NCBI RefSeq assembly: GCF_011742555.1
Contig: NZ_JAAQQR010000012.1
Location: forward strand, 1-64,000
Length of the DNA: 64,000 bases
Source: Luteibacter jiangsuensis
Lineage (GTDB): Bacteria; Pseudomonadota; Gammaproteobacteria; Xanthomonadales; Rhodanobacteraceae
Direction: 5' to 3'
Shown: in pieces, positions 16,333 to 23,517 of the stretch
How positions within the stretch are numbered: the first letter of the stretch is position 1
Layout: every line of letters begins with the position of its first letter
Position numbers and translations under genes: made by a program
The notes under the pieces: model-generated
What the model was told of the DNA's origin: nothing
The model's input: the letters and a program-made list of their open reading frames with translations, nothing else
Databases searched by the model: none

Positions 16333-17742
16333 TCACTGCAGGAACCGCGCGCTGACCTCCAGGGAGCGCAACATGCCGCCCGCCAGCCCGGCTTGCAGCA
16401 CCACCGCGCTTGCCGCGTGCGCGATCGCCACCGGCAACAGCGCGCGGCGGCGGAAATACCACCACGCCCAGCCCAGCTCGGCCACGAAGCACAGTTGCAT
16501 CAACAGCCCATTCGGCGTGTGCAGCAGGGCGAATGCCAGCGCCGTCAGCAGCACTGCCGCGGGGCGCGGCAGGGCTCGCGCCAGCAGGGCGCCGGCCACG
16601 GCCAGCACCAGCCATTGCTGGAAGATCGCCCAGCCGAGATAGATCGCTATCCGCCCGGCCGGCGGCCATTGCAGCGTATGGCCGAAGACGTGAACGAGGG
16701 CGAGCGCCGTCGGGATGGCGAGGAGCGGCCAGCCGGCGTGGCGCCAGTCGCCGAGCCCTCGCCAGCCGGGCAGGTTTCGCCCGAGCGCGAGGAGAAGCGC
16801 GTAGACGACCCCCGTCGCGAACATGGTCACCCCGGATGAGGACGGGCTCGTCCCAAGGCCCATGCCCGCGATGAACCACAGCGGGCCGACCAGCACGAGC
16901 CCCGCGTCCAGCAGATCGGACATCGGAGTGGCCCGCCAGCCGCCCCGTCTCCGTTTCCTGGCAGCGGATGCGCCGAGCATGAGCATGTAGATGGCAGGGG
17001 CAAGCCAGGCCCCCCAGGGGGGCGCTCGCTCGGGGGCGGACGCGGTGCCGAACGTCAGCAGGGGATCCTTGTCGCGTTGACGGTCGCGCCACGCGAGCAG
17101 TTCCTCGGCCGAGAGGCCGGCTGGCAGTCCGGCGGTGCGCGGCGCGAGGACGCCATGACCTGGAAGGAGCGCGGCGCTGTCGAGCACGAGGGTCGCCCCA
17201 GGAGGCAGGGTCGCTTGCAGGCGCAACATGGCCGCCCGCGCCGGCGGCCCAACACGGCGTCCGCCGGTATCGGTCCAGGCCAACGCGCGCAGATCGATGG
17301 CGCGGGGCAGCCCTGCAGGCGGCAGCGTCCCCAGGCTGGCCTGAAGGAGCGGCCCGTCGAGGCTCTCGCGAGCGGCAACGCCGTATTGACCCGGTGCCGA
17401 CGCGGAGGCATGCCATTCCAGGGTACCGAGTCGGGTCAGGTCCACGGGGCGGGGTAACGGCAGGCCGACTTCAGCGGTACCGGCCCGGTCCGCCCGCAAG
17501 GTCAGGCCGCCCGGGCTTGTCTCCAAGGTGCCGCTGCCGAAGGCCCGCCCTGCCACCACGTCGTCGGGTCGGCGGAAGTGCCAGGACCATGGGGAGCCGC
17601 CGGTCGCGTAGCTTGCCCGCTCGGCGGCGCTCTGCGACTCGATGGCCGCGCGGACCACGGCGGCCGCGACATACGGCAGGGCCGACAGGAGCGCCGTGGC
17701 GACGAGACCCGCCGTCAGCCAGCGAAGGCCCGGATGGCGCAC
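16333..17742 (-). CDS. CPBP-like multi-span membrane protein with degenerate first motif
   Basis: A 469-residue protein starting at GTG 17742, one base after the phhB stop. One N-terminal membrane span is followed by a soluble periplasmic-type region (about 50-240) with a beta-rich, lectin-like pattern. Several further spans (about 245-450) hold the CPBP/CAAX-protease region. Family motif 2 (FALLH, 404-408) and motif 3 (His442 in AIAHAASA) are present. Motif 1, normally EExxxR, reads as Gln375-Gln376 with no Glu pair, so proteolysis is doubtful. It is probably co-transcribed with phhB. Function unknown. Confidence 0.6.
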   Translation of the reverse strand: MRHPGLRWLTAGLVATALLSALPYVAAAVVRAAIESQSAAERASYATGGSPWSWHFRRPDDVVAGRAFGSGTLETSPGGLTLRADRAGTAEVGLPLPRPVDLTRLGTLEWHASASAPGQYGVAARESLDGPLLQASLGTLPPAGLPRAIDLRALAWTDTGGRRVGPPARAAMLRLQATLPPGATLVLDSAALLPGHGVLAPRTAGLPAGLSAEELLAWRDRQRDKDPLLTFGTASAPERAPPWGAWLAPAIYMLMLGASAARKRRRGGWRATPMSDLLDAGLVLVGPLWFIAGMGLGTSPSSSGVTMFATGVVYALLLALGRNLPGWRGLGDWRHAGWPLLAIPTALALVHVFGHTLQWPPAGRIAIYLGWAIFQQWLVLAVAGALLARALPRPAAVLLTALAFALLHTPNGLLMQLCFVAELGWAWWYFRRRALLPVAIAHAASAVVLQAGLAGGMLRSLEVSARFLQ

Positions 17743-17743
17743 G

Positions 17744-18085
17744 TCAGCGATCCAGGAGGGCCTCGACGCGTGCTGCGCAGATGAAATCGTTCAACGAGAG
17801 GCCACCGACGTCGTGCGTCGACCAGAGCACCTGGCAATGGCCATAGCCGGCTTCGAGGTCCGGATGGTGGTCTTCCTGGTTCGCCATGAAGCCCACGGCA
17901 TTGATGAAGCCCAGCGTATGGTGGAAGTCGGGGAAGCGGAAGTCCTTCACGATCGCCTTGCCATCCGCGCTCAAGGTCCATCCCGGCAGGCCGGCGAGGT
18001 AGTTGTCGACGGCTGCCCGATCCAGCGCGTGCGCCGCGCCCTTGCGCGGCTGGCAGTGCTGGGCGGCAAGAGGGGAGAGGGTCAT
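17744..18085 (-). CDS. phhB: pterin-4a-carbinolamine dehydratase
   Basis: A 113-residue enzyme that dehydrates 4a-hydroxytetrahydrobiopterin, recycling the pterin cofactor of phenylalanine hydroxylase. The family signature is intact: FPDFHHTLGFINAVGF, NQEDHHPD (His73-His74) and STHDVGGLS. Length is typical. The ATG at 18085 (MTLSPLAAQ) is preferred to an upstream in-frame start whose extension is not conserved-looking. No phenylalanine hydroxylase gene is in the window. The next gene downstream, a CPBP-like protein, begins one base after this stop. Confidence 0.9.
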   Translation of the reverse strand: MTLSPLAAQHCQPRKGAAHALDRAAVDNYLAGLPGWTLSADGKAIVKDFRFPDFHHTLGFINAVGFMANQEDHHPDLEAGYGHCQVLWSTHDVGGLSLNDFICAARVEALLDR

Positions 18086-18225
18086 GAGAGTGCGTCCGTT
18101 ACGGGAAAGCGCGAAGGTTGGCGCGGGGCCGGTTGAATTGTCAAAAGGCGGCGTCCACCTCAAAAGCGTACTAAAATGGTGCTGTTTTCCGGCGTTCCTG
18201 GCCGGGCCCTCCCTTCGGAGCCGTC

Positions 18226-18816
18226 ATGATCGATATCTCGGAACGCGCGCAAGCGCATTTCCTGCGCCTTCTCGCGCAACAGGGCGAAGATGGCCTTGGC
18301 ATCCGCCTGCGCGTGGTTGCGGCCGGCACGCCATCAGCCCAGTGCGAACTGGAATTCTGCACCCCGTCGGAATTGCAGGGCGACGAATGGACCGTGGAGT
18401 GCGCGGGCTTCAATCTTTACGTCGACACGGAAAGCATGCGCTGGCTCGACCCGGCCCAGATCGACTACGAGACCACGCCCACCGGTAGCCAGCTCAACAT
18501 TCGCGCACCGCGCATCAAGGGCGACGCCCCGGGCGAAGGCGCGGGGCTCGTCGAGCGCGTGCAGTTCGTGCTGGAGACCGAAATCGCGCCGCAGATTGCC
18601 TCGCACGGCGGGCGCATCTCCCTGGTGGAGGTCACGGCCGAAGGCGTCGTGGTGCTGCGTTTCGGCGGCGGTTGCCACGGCTGCGGCATGGTCGACGTCA
18701 CGTTGAAGAACGGCGTGGAGAAGACCTTGCGCGAGCGGATTCCCGAGGTCACCGAAGTCCGCGACGCCACCGACCACGATACGGGCGAGAAACCCTATTT
18801 CGCAAAGGCCGTTTGA
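18226..18816 (+). CDS. nfuA: Fe-S biogenesis protein NfuA
   Basis: A 196-residue protein of normal NfuA length. Residues 1-95 are a degenerate A-type (IscA-like) domain with the characteristic loss of the ligand cysteines. Residues 105-190 are the Nfu domain with the Fe-S-binding CxxC at Cys150 and Cys153 (GGGCHGCGMVDVTLKNGVE). NfuA receives a 4Fe-4S cluster and delivers it to targets such as aconitase and lipoyl synthase under oxidative stress or iron limitation. It is divergent from phhB and convergent with the cytochrome genes; a palindromic repeat fills the gap after it. Confidence 0.95.
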   Translation: MIDISERAQAHFLRLLAQQGEDGLGIRLRVVAAGTPSAQCELEFCTPSELQGDEWTVECAGFNLYVDTESMRWLDPAQIDYETTPTGSQLNIRAPRIKGDAPGEGAGLVERVQFVLETEIAPQIASHGGRISLVEVTAEGVVVLRFGGGCHGCGMVDVTLKNGVEKTLRERIPEVTEVRDATDHDTGEKPYFAKAV

Positions 18817-18834
18817 GCGATCTGGCGGCTTGAT

Positions 18835-18915
18835 GTGGGAGCCGCTTCAGCGGCGATGGGTGCTCGCGGCAAGCGTGCCCGCTGTCGCGGGATCGCCGGC
18901 GGAGCCGGCTCCCAC
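18835..18915. repeat. paired REP (BIME-like) element
   Basis: Two inverted copies of one repeat face each other: GTGGGAGCCGCTTCAGCGGCGA at the left and, on the other strand, GTGGGAGCCGGCTCCGCCGGCG at the right. Each begins GTGGGAGCC and carries its own palindrome. It lies between convergent nfuA and a cytochrome gene, the usual site for such elements, and could act as a transcription end or mRNA-stabilising structure. Related copies occur at 43950-44036, 22985-23005 and 26127-26148. Confidence 0.75.
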
Positions 18916-18917
18916 AG

Positions 18918-19268
18918 TTAATCGCCCTGGATATGGTTCTCGAGGCCCTGCAGCTTCGACGGCAGCGTCGAGAAGTACGCCGAGACATCCTGGATGTCCT
19001 GGTCCGACAGGGTGGCGGCGAAGCCCTTCATGATCGCGTTGTTGCGCTGGCCGTCCTTGTACTCGTGCAGCGCCTGCGCGAGATAGTCGGCGTACTGGCC
19101 GGCCAGACGCGGATACTGCGGATCGACCGAGTTGCCGTCCTGCCCGTGGCAGGCCACGCAGGTGGCGATCTTGGTCTTGCCGCGGGCCGGATCACCGGCG
19201 GCGAAAGTCTGGGTGGCGGTCAGCGCGAGGAGCGCGCCGATGGCAATCAGGGAAAACCCACGGGTCAT
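18918..19268 (-). CDS. periplasmic mono-haem cytochrome c
   Basis: A 116-residue protein with a signal peptide ending at TFAAG and one haem-binding CxxCH (CVACHG, residues 37-41). The distal Met ligand is likely Met80 in NNAIMKGFA. The fold is class I cytochrome c, close to half of a c4-type di-haem protein. It lies 17 bases after a paralogous mono-haem cytochrome and shares phrases such as the YPxxAGQ-type block, an EYKDGQR/AYKSGER block and LSDQDI, so the two arose by duplication. It probably shuttles electrons to a terminal oxidase. The exact partner is unknown. Confidence 0.88.
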   Translation of the reverse strand: MTRGFSLIAIGALLALTATQTFAAGDPARGKTKIATCVACHGQDGNSVDPQYPRLAGQYADYLAQALHEYKDGQRNNAIMKGFAATLSDQDIQDVSAYFSTLPSKLQGLENHIQGD

Positions 19269-19285
19269 CGTTCGTCCTCGGCGAC

Positions 19286-19606
19286 TTACTTGGCGATGCT
19301 GGAAAGATAGGCGGCGATATCCGAGATGTCCTGGTCGGACAGGCTCTGCGCCTGGGCGCCCATCGTCGGATGCTTGCGTTCCCCGCTCTTGTACGCCTTC
19401 AGCGCGTTGACGATGTACTGCTCGTTCTGCCCCGCGATATGCGGCACGTGGTAGTCCGGGTACGCGTTCGCATAGCCCGGCACGCCATGGCAGCCGTTGC
19501 AGGTGTAGACGAGTTCCCGCCCCTTGGCTTTGTCCCCTTCGGCATGCGCGGCGGATGCGGCGCACAGAGCTACAGCAATCAGACCAACCAGTTGCAGACG
19601 CTTCAT
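19286..19606 (-). CDS. periplasmic mono-haem cytochrome c
   Basis: A 106-residue paralogue of the next gene. The signal peptide ends at AAHAEG, the haem motif is CNGCHG (residues 36-40), and the probable distal Met is Met82 in HPTMGAQAQ. The C-terminus LSDQDISDIAAYLSS closely matches the corresponding block of its neighbour. Being first in a two-gene operon, it is likely made in equal amounts with the second, and together they mimic the two halves of a c4-type cytochrome. Respiratory electron transfer is the family role. Confidence 0.88.
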   Translation of the reverse strand: MKRLQLVGLIAVALCAASAAHAEGDKAKGRELVYTCNGCHGVPGYANAYPDYHVPHIAGQNEQYIVNALKAYKSGERKHPTMGAQAQSLSDQDISDIAAYLSSIAK

Positions 19607-19691
19607 TAAGAGTTCCCTGGGTGCCGGGCGGGGCCGGGGTTGAATAGCCCCGGAAGTATAGAGGCCAGCCGCAACGGGGGACAACTCGGGC

Positions 19692-20924
19692 TCAGAAGAG
19701 GCTGCGGATGATGTGAATGCCGGCGATGTACTCGCCCGCAATCGTGCCGATGCTTACCAGGAAGAAATTGAGCAGGGTGCGTGCGACGCGATTCTTCCAC
19801 CATCCGGTCCAGTGGGTGATGTCGTCGCGCAGCTGCTCGAAGTCGAGCACACGGGGTTTGCGCACCCATGCCTCGGCCATGGCACTGACGGCGCCCGAGG
19901 GAATGCCCGGGCGGAACGGCTTCAAGGGCGCCGCGACGAAGGCAGCCACGATGGACAGCGGATGCGCACCCGCGATAAGCGCCCCCAATGCCGACAATCC
20001 GCCCGTGAGCAGGATCCAGTTCTTCAGGGCATCGGCGCCGAGGCTTGGATTGCGATAGAAGGCAAAGCCGATGGCCGCGAAGATCGCCAGCACCACGCCG
20101 ACCGCAAGATATTTCGGCCACGTCGCCGGCGGCGGGGTGACGGCCAGTTCGTCGGCCACGGCGCGCGCGTCGCCATGTTGTTCCGCGAGCTGAGCGCTCA
20201 TGCCCTTCAGATGGCCCGCGCCGATCACGACGAGCACCTTGCGGCTCGGTGCTTCGACGTCCATTGCCGCGGCGTTCTCCCGCAGTTTCGCGGCCATGAA
20301 TTCGTCGCGTTCCGCGATCAGCGCCCGGTACAACTGCGCGGACCCGGCGGCGAAGTCGCTGAAGGCGCTTTCAAGGAGGTCGGACTGCTTCAGTTTCTCG
20401 ATGTCTTCCTCGGCGATGTCCTCGCGTTCGAACACGCTGCCGAGCATACCGGCCATCAGGCCGAAGCGCTGGAAGAAGCCCACGCTGCGCCACGCGCGCT
20501 TGAGGGTGGTGCCGACTTCGCGGTCGACCAGCCACACGGGGATGCCGCGAGCGTCGGCACCGTCCATGGCCGCCTTCATCTCTGCTCCGGGCTCGATGCC
20601 GTACTGCGCGGCCAGGCGCTTCTGGAACGAACCGAGCACCAGGCTCGCCGCGACCATGCCGGCCTTGCCCTGACGGATCACCTGGAACAGATCCATCTGC
20701 TTGAACGCTTCCGGGTCGCGGATGCCGTGCGCGCGGCTGGGGCAGAGCTCCACTGCCACGGCATCGAAAGGCTCCGTTTCCAGCAGGGCTTCGACGGCCT
20801 GTACGCTCGCCCGCGACACGTGGGCCGTGCCGAGGATGACGTACTCGACGCCGTCGCGCGTCATGCGCTCGATGGGTTGCCCTTCCAGGGCGGCGGGTGG
20901 CGCGAGGTTCTCGGCGGGAATCAT
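19692..20924 (-). CDS. TraB/PrgY-family membrane protein
   Basis: A 410-residue protein. The soluble N-terminal part (about 20-250) carries the TraB-domain marks: VILGTAHVSRASV near the start, VAVELCPSRA, and VIGAGHLKGM near residue 245. Three or four membrane spans follow (about 272-410). Such proteins were first described for inhibiting peptide pheromone activity in enterococci and are thought to share a protease-like fold with Tiki/GumN, but in proteobacteria the function is undetermined. It is upstream of, and on the same strand as, the two cytochrome genes. Confidence 0.8.
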   Translation of the reverse strand: MIPAENLAPPAALEGQPIERMTRDGVEYVILGTAHVSRASVQAVEALLETEPFDAVAVELCPSRAHGIRDPEAFKQMDLFQVIRQGKAGMVAASLVLGSFQKRLAAQYGIEPGAEMKAAMDGADARGIPVWLVDREVGTTLKRAWRSVGFFQRFGLMAGMLGSVFEREDIAEEDIEKLKQSDLLESAFSDFAAGSAQLYRALIAERDEFMAAKLRENAAAMDVEAPSRKVLVVIGAGHLKGMSAQLAEQHGDARAVADELAVTPPPATWPKYLAVGVVLAIFAAIGFAFYRNPSLGADALKNWILLTGGLSALGALIAGAHPLSIVAAFVAAPLKPFRPGIPSGAVSAMAEAWVRKPRVLDFEQLRDDITHWTGWWKNRVARTLLNFFLVSIGTIAGEYIAGIHIIRSLF

Positions 20925-20946
20925 GCGGTGGCTCGTCCGGGCGGGT

Positions 20947-21837
20947 TCAGTCGCGGAAGCGTTTGGTGAGGTCGCCGTACGCGTCGATGCGGCGGTCGCG
21001 CAGGAAGGGCCAGATCCGCCGCACGTGCTCGCTGCGCTCCATGTCCACGTCGCAGATCAGCAGTTCGCGGCCGTCGGTGCCCGCCTGGGCAAGGAACTCG
21101 CCTTGAGGCCCGGCAACGAAGCTGGAACCCCAGAACTGGATGCCGCTTCCCACGTTCGACGGATCGGCCTCGAAGCCGGTGCGGTTGCACGCAAGCAGGG
21201 GCAGACCGTTGGCGACCGCGTGACCACGCTGCACGGTGATCCACGCCTCGCGCTGACGTGCTTTCTCATCGTCGGAATCGTTCGGGTCCCAGCCGATGGC
21301 GGTGGGATAGAACAGCAGATCCGCCCCGGCCAGCGCCATCATGCGAGCGCCTTCCGGATACCACTGGTCCCAGCACACGAGCACGCCCAGCTTGCCGACC
21401 GAGGTGCTGATCGGCTCGAAGCCGAGATCGCCCGGCGTGAAGTAGAACTTCTCGTAAAACGCCGGGTCGTCAGGGATGTGCATCTTGCGGTATTTGCCCG
21501 CGATCTCGCGCGAACGATCGAACACCACCGCCGTGTTGTGATACAGGCCCGTAGCGCGCTTTTCGAAGATCGACGCGATCACGACGAGCTTCAGTTCCTC
21601 GGCCAGCTTGCCGATGCGGTCGGTGCCCGGACCGGGAATGGTTTCGGCCAGGTCGAACACTTCGACACTCTCGCGCTGGCAGAAATACGGGCCGTTGTGC
21701 AGTTCCTGCAACAACACGAGCTCGACGCCGGCCTTCGCGGCTTCGCGCAGGCCCGCCTCGATCGCATCGAGGTTGGCGTCGCGGCTTCCGCGGTCGGTTT
21801 CCTGGAGCAGGGCGACCTTGAGGGTCTTGCGGGTCAT
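20947..21837 (-). CDS. aguB: N-carbamoylputrescine amidase
   Basis: A 296-residue nitrilase-superfamily enzyme converting N-carbamoylputrescine to putrescine, CO2 and ammonia. The Glu-Lys-Cys triad is visible: Glu45 (LLQELHNGPYF), Lys118 (KYRKMHIPDD) and Cys155 (GVLVCWDQWYPE). The ATG at 21837 (MTRKTLKVAL) begins right at the first beta strand and is chosen over an upstream start. It lies 46 bases after the agmatine deiminase gene, whose product is its substrate, so the two steps from agmatine to putrescine are encoded together. Confidence 0.93.
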   Translation of the reverse strand: MTRKTLKVALLQETDRGSRDANLDAIEAGLREAAKAGVELVLLQELHNGPYFCQRESVEVFDLAETIPGPGTDRIGKLAEELKLVVIASIFEKRATGLYHNTAVVFDRSREIAGKYRKMHIPDDPAFYEKFYFTPGDLGFEPISTSVGKLGVLVCWDQWYPEGARMMALAGADLLFYPTAIGWDPNDSDDEKARQREAWITVQRGHAVANGLPLLACNRTGFEADPSNVGSGIQFWGSSFVAGPQGEFLAQAGTDGRELLICDVDMERSEHVRRIWPFLRDRRIDAYGDLTKRFRD

Positions 21838-21883
21838 GGGCGGACAGTCCTCGCGCGGCACGCGCCGCGCTTGCAATGGTGAA

Positions 21884-22921
21884 TCAGGCGGCGATCGCCG
21901 CCGGCAGCTGCATGGTGATGCAATGCAGGCTGCCGTTCTGCCAGATCAACGGACGGCACGGCACCTGGACCACTTCGCGGCCCGGGTGGGCCAGTCCGAT
22001 GATCCGCGCCGCCGCGGCGTCCACCCGGTCGCCGTAGGCCGGTACGAGCACCGCGCCGTTGACGATCAGGTAGTTCGCATACGACGCCGCGAGCCGCCGT
22101 CCCTCGTCGAGGATCGGCTGGGCCCAGGGCAGCGGATGGAGCACATACGGTTTGTCTTCCGGCGAACGCAGTTCGGCAAGTTCCGATGCCATGCGGCCCA
22201 GTTCTTCGAAGTGCGGGTCGCTGGCGTCGTCGCACGCCTGGTAGACGATGCCGCCATCTTCGGAGAAACGCGCCAGCGTATCGATATGGGCGTCGGTGTC
22301 GTCGCCTTCAAGGTAACCATGTTCCAGCCACAGTACGCGGTCGGCGTGCAGCGTTTCGACCAGCGTATCGGTCATCGTCTCGCGGGAGAGGTCGGGATGG
22401 CGTTGGTTGAGGCATTTCCAGGTGGTGAGGATCGTGCCGCGGCCATCGCTCTCGATGCCGCCGCCTTCCAGTGCCCAGTCGATGCGGCGGTGGGGCAGTC
22501 CGGAGAGCACGCCACGCTGGAGCAATCCCGCGATGAGGGCGTCGTCCCGGTCGGCGCCGAACTTGCCGCCCCAACCGGTGAAGCGGTAGTCGTTGAGCAG
22601 CACGCCGTCCCGGCCGGTGAGCGTGATGGGGCCGGAGTCGCGCAACCAGGTGTCGTCGTAGGGAAGCTCAATGAAATGAACGCGGGACATCTCCGCGCCG
22701 GCAGCCGCGATGGCGGCGCGCGCGTGCTCGCGAAGGGCGGCATCGGCTACCACCACGTGCAGGGGTTCGAAGCGAGTCACTGCCGCCGCGAGCGCCACGT
22801 AGGTGGTCTCCACCTCCGCCAGACGCTCCGCCCAGTCGGTTCCGGCATGCGGCCATGCGATGAGTACGCCGGCCTGCGGCTCCCATTCGGCGGGCAGGCG
22901 GTAGGAGTTGCGGTCGGTCAT
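21884..22921 (-). CDS. aguA: agmatine deiminase
   Basis: A 345-residue enzyme of the peptidyl-arginine-deiminase superfamily that converts agmatine to N-carbamoylputrescine and ammonia. Signature regions are present: YDDTWLRDSGPI with the substrate-binding Asp and Arg, ALEGGGIESDG, WLEHGYLEGDDTDAHID with the catalytic His, and the nucleophile Cys334 in GSLHCITMQLP. It is the first gene of an aguA-aguB pair. It belongs to the pathway that makes putrescine from arginine without ornithine; the arginine decarboxylase that would supply agmatine is not in this window. Confidence 0.94.
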   Translation of the reverse strand: MTDRNSYRLPAEWEPQAGVLIAWPHAGTDWAERLAEVETTYVALAAAVTRFEPLHVVVADAALREHARAAIAAAGAEMSRVHFIELPYDDTWLRDSGPITLTGRDGVLLNDYRFTGWGGKFGADRDDALIAGLLQRGVLSGLPHRRIDWALEGGGIESDGRGTILTTWKCLNQRHPDLSRETMTDTLVETLHADRVLWLEHGYLEGDDTDAHIDTLARFSEDGGIVYQACDDASDPHFEELGRMASELAELRSPEDKPYVLHPLPWAQPILDEGRRLAASYANYLIVNGAVLVPAYGDRVDAAAARIIGLAHPGREVVQVPCRPLIWQNGSLHCITMQLPAAIAA

Positions 22922-22984
22922 GGCGGGCGAGGGGCGGCTAGGGGGAAGCCGCCTATTGTAAGGCTTCCTGCTTACCGATGCCGA

Positions 22985-23005
22985 TGCCCCAGGGCGCGCT
23001 CCTAC
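22985..23005. repeat. single REP-like palindromic element overlapping a stop codon
   Basis: Read on the minus strand the sequence is GTAGGAGCGCGCCCTGGGGC, beginning with the GTAGGAGC core shared by the other repeats in the window and containing the GCGCGCCC...GGGGC palindromic body. The TAG of the core is the stop codon of the gene at 23002-23343, so the element has entered or shaped the end of that gene. Confidence 0.55.
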
Positions 23006-23343
23006 TTCGGAACGGCGGGGTTGGTGTTGTTCCCCGCCGGCGTGTTGAGCACGGTGTGAATGACGTGGCTGCGCTCGAAATAGACGATGTAGCCCGGGTA
23101 CATCCAGCGGTTGATCACGGGCTGCTTGCGGCTGCCGCCGCCGCGGGCGTCGAGCTTCGAGGTCGGGGCGCCGAATTGGCGTTCCACCTCCGCCATGCTC
23201 ATGCCTTTCTTCGGCAGGTTCATGGCCTGCTCCTGCTTCACGCGTTGCATGAGCAGGGTATCGCCGGCGTAAGCGGGCGCAGCCGCGGCGGCGGACGCCA
23301 GAACCAGCGCGATGGCGGTGGACACAGCTTTGAAGGTGTTCAT
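23002..23343 (-). CDS. small exported protein, SmpA/OmlA-like pattern
   Basis: A 113-residue protein with a signal peptide (hydrophobic, then AAPAYAGD, cleavage near residue 27). The mature part has GMSMAEVERQFGAPTSKLDARGG and a later INRWMYPGYIVYFE. This is the pattern of short periplasmic proteins in which a GM-x-x-x-EV-x-x-x-FG-x-P turn is followed by a WxYxxxxVxF strand, as in SmpA/OmlA-type folds. There is no lipobox Cys. The stop codon lies inside a palindromic repeat. Function unknown; it may be an envelope-assembly or small structural protein. Confidence 0.65.
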   Translation of the reverse strand: MNTFKAVSTAIALVLASAAAAAPAYAGDTLLMQRVKQEQAMNLPKKGMSMAEVERQFGAPTSKLDARGGGSRKQPVINRWMYPGYIVYFERSHVIHTVLNTPAGNNTNPAVPK

Positions 23344-23517
23344 GATGACTCCGTCGCGCTCCCCATGCGGCGCAGGACGCCGTTGTAACAGATCGCCCCG
23401 GGGCACGCCATGGGCGGCGCGCGGCGGTTCGCGCGCCTGTGTGCTGTGTCGCGTTTCGGGGACGTGGGCGCCCGGGGCCGCTATCATGCGCAGTCGCCCG
23501 TTTCCCTCGTGTTCGCC

